Positions 6,438 through 8,881 of a DNA stretch of 8,881 nucleotides are shown here, one piece after another. The stretch's first letter is position 1; every line of letters starts with the position of its first letter. The stretch lies in the NCBI GenBank assembly GCA_936943465.1, contig CAKZJN010000389.1:1-8881 (forward strand), given 5' to 3'. The notes under the pieces are model-generated. The model was given only the letters and a program-made list of their open reading frames with translations, did no database searches and had not been told where the DNA came from. The translations under genes were made by a program, and so were the position numbers. This stretch comes from an uncultured Rhodoferax sp. (GTDB lineage Bacteria; Pseudomonadota; Gammaproteobacteria; Burkholderiales; Burkholderiaceae_C).

Positions 6438-6845
6438 TCACCCCGGCGGCCCCCTTAGTGGAGGAACCCACGCCATTCGCCTGTCGGCGAACCAGGCCAG
6501 TCGCGCTGACCTGGGTTGTGCATGTGTGGACTTGAAGTCTGGCAATGCGACCGGCTCAACAGGTAGCCCGAAACTTCCCTCGCCACAAAGACAAAACAGA
6601 CAATGCGAAAGCGTGGTGTGGTCCGGCGCAGGCTTTTCTGATTGCGACCGGACCTCGTCCGATACGAACTTTGGAGCACCCGGCGCACTGCAAACAGAAT
6701 AGTCCCCCGCCCCATCTGACCAGCCCTCCATTGGGGCGCGCGAAATCGTAGGAGCCAACGCCATGACCAGTGCTAGACACAAGCTCAGCCACACCGCAAA
6801 TCGGCGTTGTGGTCGGAGCGCGTGCACTGGCATCGGCGTGGGCAT
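6438..6845 (-). CDS. cruR: DUF2946 / CruR-like copper-responsive regulatory ORF
   Basis: This 135-residue protein has a basic N-terminus and a hydrophobic signal-like helix (about 15-37, FAVWLSLCLALVMALAP). A middle part contains VCSAPG (51-56) and HCLFCLC (81-87), which match the DUF2946 pattern of a Cys-x-x-Cys with preceding His. The C-terminus ends VPPLRGPPG. As I recall, in B. pertussis the DUF2946 protein CruR (Bp2923) is a regulatory uORF. Its CxxC senses copper in the nascent chain, and arrest on a C-terminal RAPP motif keeps Rho off the downstream receptor gene. Cys85 lies 46 residues before Arg131, enough to emerge from the ribosome tunnel when the ribosome reaches RGPP. The ATG is 6 bases after the exbD stop with no Shine-Dalgarno, so translation is probably coupled. 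Family assignment is strong; regulatory function here is inferred. A simple exported copper-binding protein is the alternative. Confidence 0.8.
   Translation of the reverse strand: MPTPMPVHALRPQRRFAVWLSLCLALVMALAPTISRAPMEGWSDGAGDYSVCSAPGAPKFVSDEVRSQSEKPAPDHTTLSHCLFCLCGEGSFGLPVEPVALPDFKSTHAQPRSARLAWFADRRMAWVPPLRGPPG
6444..6455 (-). promoter_or_regulatory. Putative C-terminal translation-arrest motif RGPP
   Basis: The codons AGG GGG CCG CCG encode Arg131-Gly-Pro-Pro134, followed by one Gly codon and TGA. The position matches the RAPP arrest motif of CruR proteins, with Ala replaced by Gly. Di-proline codons and the rare Arg codon AGG both favour slow elongation. Whether RGPP still arrests ribosomes is untested. 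Confidence 0.5.
6591..6602 (-). promoter_or_regulatory. Putative copper-sensing CxxC motif codons
   Basis: The codons encode Cys82-Leu-Phe-Cys85 inside HCLFCLC. DUF2946 proteins usually show HCPxC-like sequence here, so Leu replaces the common Pro. A third cysteine, Cys87, follows at once. In CruR this motif is reported to perceive copper. Confidence 0.5.
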
Positions 6846-6851
6846 ATCGGT

Positions 6852-7280
6852 TCAGCGCCCAGCCGCGTAGTCGGGTTCCGACACAAAACCAATGCGCACC
6901 AAACCGGTCTTTGCCGCGACCGCCATCACCTTTGCGATGCTTTCGTAGTAGGCATGGCGGTCGGCGCGGATGTGCACTTCGGGCTGCGGCTGTTTGGCGG
7001 CCTCGGCGGCGAACCTGACAGGCAGTTCCTCGATGGAGACCGCCTCGCCATTGAAAAACAGATTGCCGTTTTCCCGAATGCCAAATTCAATGTGCTCAGG
7101 CTTGGTAACGTTGACGGCGGAGGATGCCTTGGGCAAATCGATCTTGACGGCATGGGTCAGCAAGGGTGCCGTGACGATGAAGATCACCAGCAACACCAAC
7201 ATCACATCGACGAGCGGCACGATGTTCATCTCTGCGATGGGCGCCTTGGCGCGATAGCGCTTGAACTGGTTGGCGCTCAT
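6852..7280 (-). CDS. exbD: Biopolymer transport protein ExbD
   Basis: This 142-residue protein is the ExbD subunit of the inner-membrane proton-driven motor that energises TonB. It has a short cytoplasmic N-terminus and a single TM helix (about 21-42, VPLVDVMLVLLVIFIVTAPLL) that carries Asp25 at the same number as the essential Asp25 of E. coli ExbD. The periplasmic domain follows (VKIDLPKAS, FNGEAVSIEELPVRF, VHIRADRHAYYESIAKVMAVA). GGAGG lies 7 bases before the ATG and overlaps the 3' end of exbB, whose stop is 3 bases upstream. The gene ends 6 bases before the DUF2946 start. Its place after tonB and exbB supports assignment to TonB rather than the related Tol system. Confidence 0.95.
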   Translation of the reverse strand: MSANQFKRYRAKAPIAEMNIVPLVDVMLVLLVIFIVTAPLLTHAVKIDLPKASSAVNVTKPEHIEFGIRENGNLFFNGEAVSIEELPVRFAAEAAKQPQPEVHIRADRHAYYESIAKVMAVAAKTGLVRIGFVSEPDYAAGR

Positions 7281-7283
7281 GGC

Positions 7284-8000
7284 CTAGCCTCCGCGCGCCG
7301 CATTGCCATTCGGGCCTGCCTCGCCGGACTTCACCGTTAGCAACACAAACAGGTCATGTGAAAACGACTCAAGCCTGGCCATCCAGAGCCGGTTGCGCCG
7401 GTTAAAGGCGTTGTAGGCCAGCACCGCCGGTATCGCCACCGCAAGCCCCAGTGCCGTCATGATCAGTGCCTCCCCCACCGGCCCTGCCACCTTGTCCAGC
7501 GTGCCCTGCCCGCTCATGCCAATCTGCACCAGCGCGTGGTAGATGCCCCACACGGTTCCAAACAACCCCACGTAGGGGGCCGCCGAGCCTGCCGTGGCCA
7601 ATATGGTCAAGCCATATTCGCAGTCGGCCGCCTCCTGGTCCACTGCGTTGTTCAGCGTGCGGGTGAGGTACTCGCCCAAGCCCCCCGCCGCCGCCAAGCC
7701 GGCCTGGTTGCTGTTGTTCAGTGCCTCCAGCGATTGGGTGACCAGGTGTGCAGCCGGGTTGTCCGGTGTACCTTGCTGCATCATCTGTTGCACGGCCTGC
7801 AGAGACTGTGCCTGCCAGAACCGCTGCAGAAATGCGTCCGCCCTCTTGCGAGCCAGCCAGTTGCTCAGCGCCCTGGTGAAGATGAGGTACCAGCTTGCAA
7901 TAGACAGCAGCAGCAGAATGCCCAGCACCAGGCGTCCTACACCGTCGGTGTGGGTTAAGAAGTGGGCGAATCCCAGACCTTCCATTGATGTCGTTTCCAT
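7284..8000 (-). CDS. exbB: Biopolymer transport protein ExbB (MotA/TolQ/ExbB family)
   Basis: This 238-residue protein is the pentameric channel subunit of the TonB energising complex. It has three membrane segments: about 22-42 (VGRLVLGILLLLSIASWYLI), about 131-155 (TILATAGSAAPYVGLFGTVW) and about 176-197 (GEALIMTALGLAVAIPAVLA). The family signature APYVGLFGTVWGI is intact, as are Thr149, Glu177 and Thr182, which match the pore residues around E. coli Glu176. A large cytoplasmic loop separates TM1 and TM2. The ATG at 8000 follows AAGGAA by 10 bases, and the tonB stop is only 5 bases upstream. Downstream it nearly abuts exbD. Length is close to the family norm of about 240 residues. Confidence 0.96.
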   Translation of the reverse strand: METTSMEGLGFAHFLTHTDGVGRLVLGILLLLSIASWYLIFTRALSNWLARKRADAFLQRFWQAQSLQAVQQMMQQGTPDNPAAHLVTQSLEALNNSNQAGLAAAGGLGEYLTRTLNNAVDQEAADCEYGLTILATAGSAAPYVGLFGTVWGIYHALVQIGMSGQGTLDKVAGPVGEALIMTALGLAVAIPAVLAYNAFNRRNRLWMARLESFSHDLFVLLTVKSGEAGPNGNAARGG

Positions 8001-8005
8001 GTGAA

Positions 8006-8668
8006 TCAGTTTCCTTGCAAAACAAAATTAAAGGGCTGCAGTGCAATGGCCCGCACTGCCTGGCCGTTGCGCTGCGGCGGCGTGCAACGCCAGTTGCGAA
8101 CGGCGCTCAGTGCGGCCTCGTCCAACCGGGCCTGGCCGCTAGAGGTTTGAACGCGCGCATCGGCCACATGGCCACGCTCATCCAGTTCCACCTTGAGAAT
8201 CACCGTCCCGGTTTCCCCGCGACGGCGGGACACCGCCGGATAAACCGGTGGCTCACGGTTGGGGCAGGCCACCGACAGTTCGGACTCCATGACCAACGGC
8301 TTCACCGGGACGGGCACGGCGGCGGCCACCACGGCTGGTTTGGCAGCAGGGGGGGCCTCTGTCACAACCGGTTGCGGCGGCGGCGGAGGTGCAACGTATT
8401 CCGTGGGTGCTTGCACTGGCGCTTGCGCCACCAGTTGTTGGGGCTGCGGCTTTTCAACCGGCCGGGGCTTGACGGGCTGCGGCAATGGTTTGGGCGGCTC
8501 GGTTTTTTGCACCGGCGGTGGAGGTTGGGTAAAGGAGACAAACAAAGTCTGGGCCTGCTCCACCGTGGGTAGCAGCCCCTGCTGCCACAGCGCCCAGAAG
8601 GCTGCAGCATGCAGGGCGACCACCAACGCGAGGCCCGCCATTTGCTCGGGTTGCAGGCGCAATTTCAT
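8006..8668 (-). CDS. tonB: Energy transducer protein TonB
   Basis: This 220-residue protein spans the inner membrane once (about 11-29, with His20 at the same number as the functional His20 of E. coli TonB). It crosses the periplasm with a Pro/Lys/Gln-rich linker (about 48-125, including PPPPVQKTEPPKPLPQPVKP). The C-terminal TonB domain (about 133-218) includes REPPVYPAVSRRRGETGTVI, the VELDERGHVADARV strand and ALSAVRNWRCTP. Cys135 and Cys195 sit at opposite ends of this domain and may form a disulfide, common in this TonB group. AGGGGAA precedes the ATG by 7 bases and overlaps the TAG of the gene upstream. Being joined to exbB, exbD and a receptor gene suggests a dedicated rather than general TonB. 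Confidence 0.95.
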   Translation of the reverse strand: MKLRLQPEQMAGLALVVALHAAAFWALWQQGLLPTVEQAQTLFVSFTQPPPPVQKTEPPKPLPQPVKPRPVEKPQPQQLVAQAPVQAPTEYVAPPPPPQPVVTEAPPAAKPAVVAAAVPVPVKPLVMESELSVACPNREPPVYPAVSRRRGETGTVILKVELDERGHVADARVQTSSGQARLDEAALSAVRNWRCTPPQRNGQAVRAIALQPFNFVLQGN

Positions 8669-8680
8669 TGCAAGGTTCCC

Positions 8681-8881
8681 CTAGATCAACTTGCCGGCGC
8701 GTCGTGCCGTCGCAAAGGCTGTTTCGCGTAGGCCCGCAAACATGTCGCCCAAGAATTGATTGACCACGGCCGGAGCCTTCTCGGGTGACCCCGAATCGAA
8801 AGGCGGTGCAGGGTCATATTCCAGGTAGAGCTGAATCGCCTTTGCGTAGTCCTCACTGCGCAGCAAAGCCGCCAGCGTCAG
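8681..8881 (-). CDS. C-terminal part of a probable DJ-1/PfpI-family protein (start outside window)
   Basis: The frame is open from the window edge (L-T-L-A-A-L-L-R-S-E-D) to TAG at 8683-8681, showing 66 residues. Its signature is AIQLYLEYDPAPPFDSGSPE, which resembles the C-terminal region of bacterial DJ-1/PfpI-family proteins that carry a YDPQPPFDxGxP-like segment. A helix follows (MFAGLRETAFATARRAGKLI). The catalytic nucleophile elbow would lie upstream, outside the window, so activity cannot be judged. The stop codon is 12 bases from the tonB start and overlaps its ribosome site, so co-transcription with tonB is likely. The family call is from recalled sequence similarity only and is tentative. 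Confidence 0.55.
   Translation of the reverse strand: MTLAALLRSEDYAKAIQLYLEYDPAPPFDSGSPEKAPAVVNQFLGDMFAGLRETAFATARRAGKLI

Noticed and set aside
4333..6471. Longer receptor start at the GTG at 6471
   Set aside because: It would place 32 residues in front of an obvious signal peptide and overlap the DUF2946 gene. No ribosome site precedes it. The ATG at 6375 is kept as the start, while the open frame is noted as a possible -1 shift product.
7402..8046. A 214-codon minus-strand frame over exbB
   Set aside because: It overlaps exbB in another frame. exbB has intact motifs and a ribosome site, so this is a shadow.
1..8881. Insertion sequences, CRISPR arrays, tRNA or rRNA genes
   Set aside because: No transposase-like protein, regular repeat-spacer pattern or RNA-gene sequence was recognised in any part of the window.

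Overview
The window looks like a beta-proteobacterial chromosome segment, most likely Burkholderiales and probably Comamonadaceae (Rhodoferax/Polaromonas-like). This rests on fairly high GC, densely packed genes and protein styles such as a DntR/NagR-like LysR regulator and a Burkholderiales-type TonB protein. The species cannot be fixed from the sequence alone.

Layout. Bases 1-801 (+) hold the 3' part of a LysR-type regulator that closely resembles the salicylate-type regulators DntR/NagR/NahR. It converges with a small secreted protein of unknown function (806-1348, -). Next comes a methyl-accepting chemotaxis protein (1426-2970, -). The rest of the window, 3122-8881, is one tightly packed minus-strand block. 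In transcription order it reads: the 3' end of a probable DJ-1/PfpI-family protein (8881-8681), tonB, exbB, exbD, a DUF2946 protein with a CxxC motif and a C-terminal RGPP motif, a TonB-dependent outer-membrane receptor, a two-TM PepSY-type membrane protein, and a membrane-anchored 2Fe-2S ferredoxin.

How the genes work together. The block looks like a self-contained metal or metallophore uptake system. The receptor carries the substrate across the outer membrane. A dedicated TonB-ExbB-ExbD complex powers it. The PepSY protein plus the anchored ferredoxin form a plausible inner-membrane electron path that could reduce the imported metal.

The most interesting element is the DUF2946 gene (6438-6845). 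It matches the CruR type of regulatory upstream ORF described in Bordetella pertussis. As I remember that work, the nascent protein senses copper through a CxxC motif. Copper relieves translation arrest at a C-terminal RAPP motif and allows Rho-dependent termination before the downstream receptor gene. Here the ORF lies inside a longer operon, after tonB-exbBD and 62 nt before the receptor. It has RGPP instead of RAPP, and a C-rich, G-poor spacer follows it. The prediction is that copper would switch off the receptor and reductase genes while leaving the energising complex expressed.

No rRNA, tRNA, CRISPR array, insertion sequence or convincing intrinsic terminator was seen. No gene-free stretch exceeds about 155 bases.
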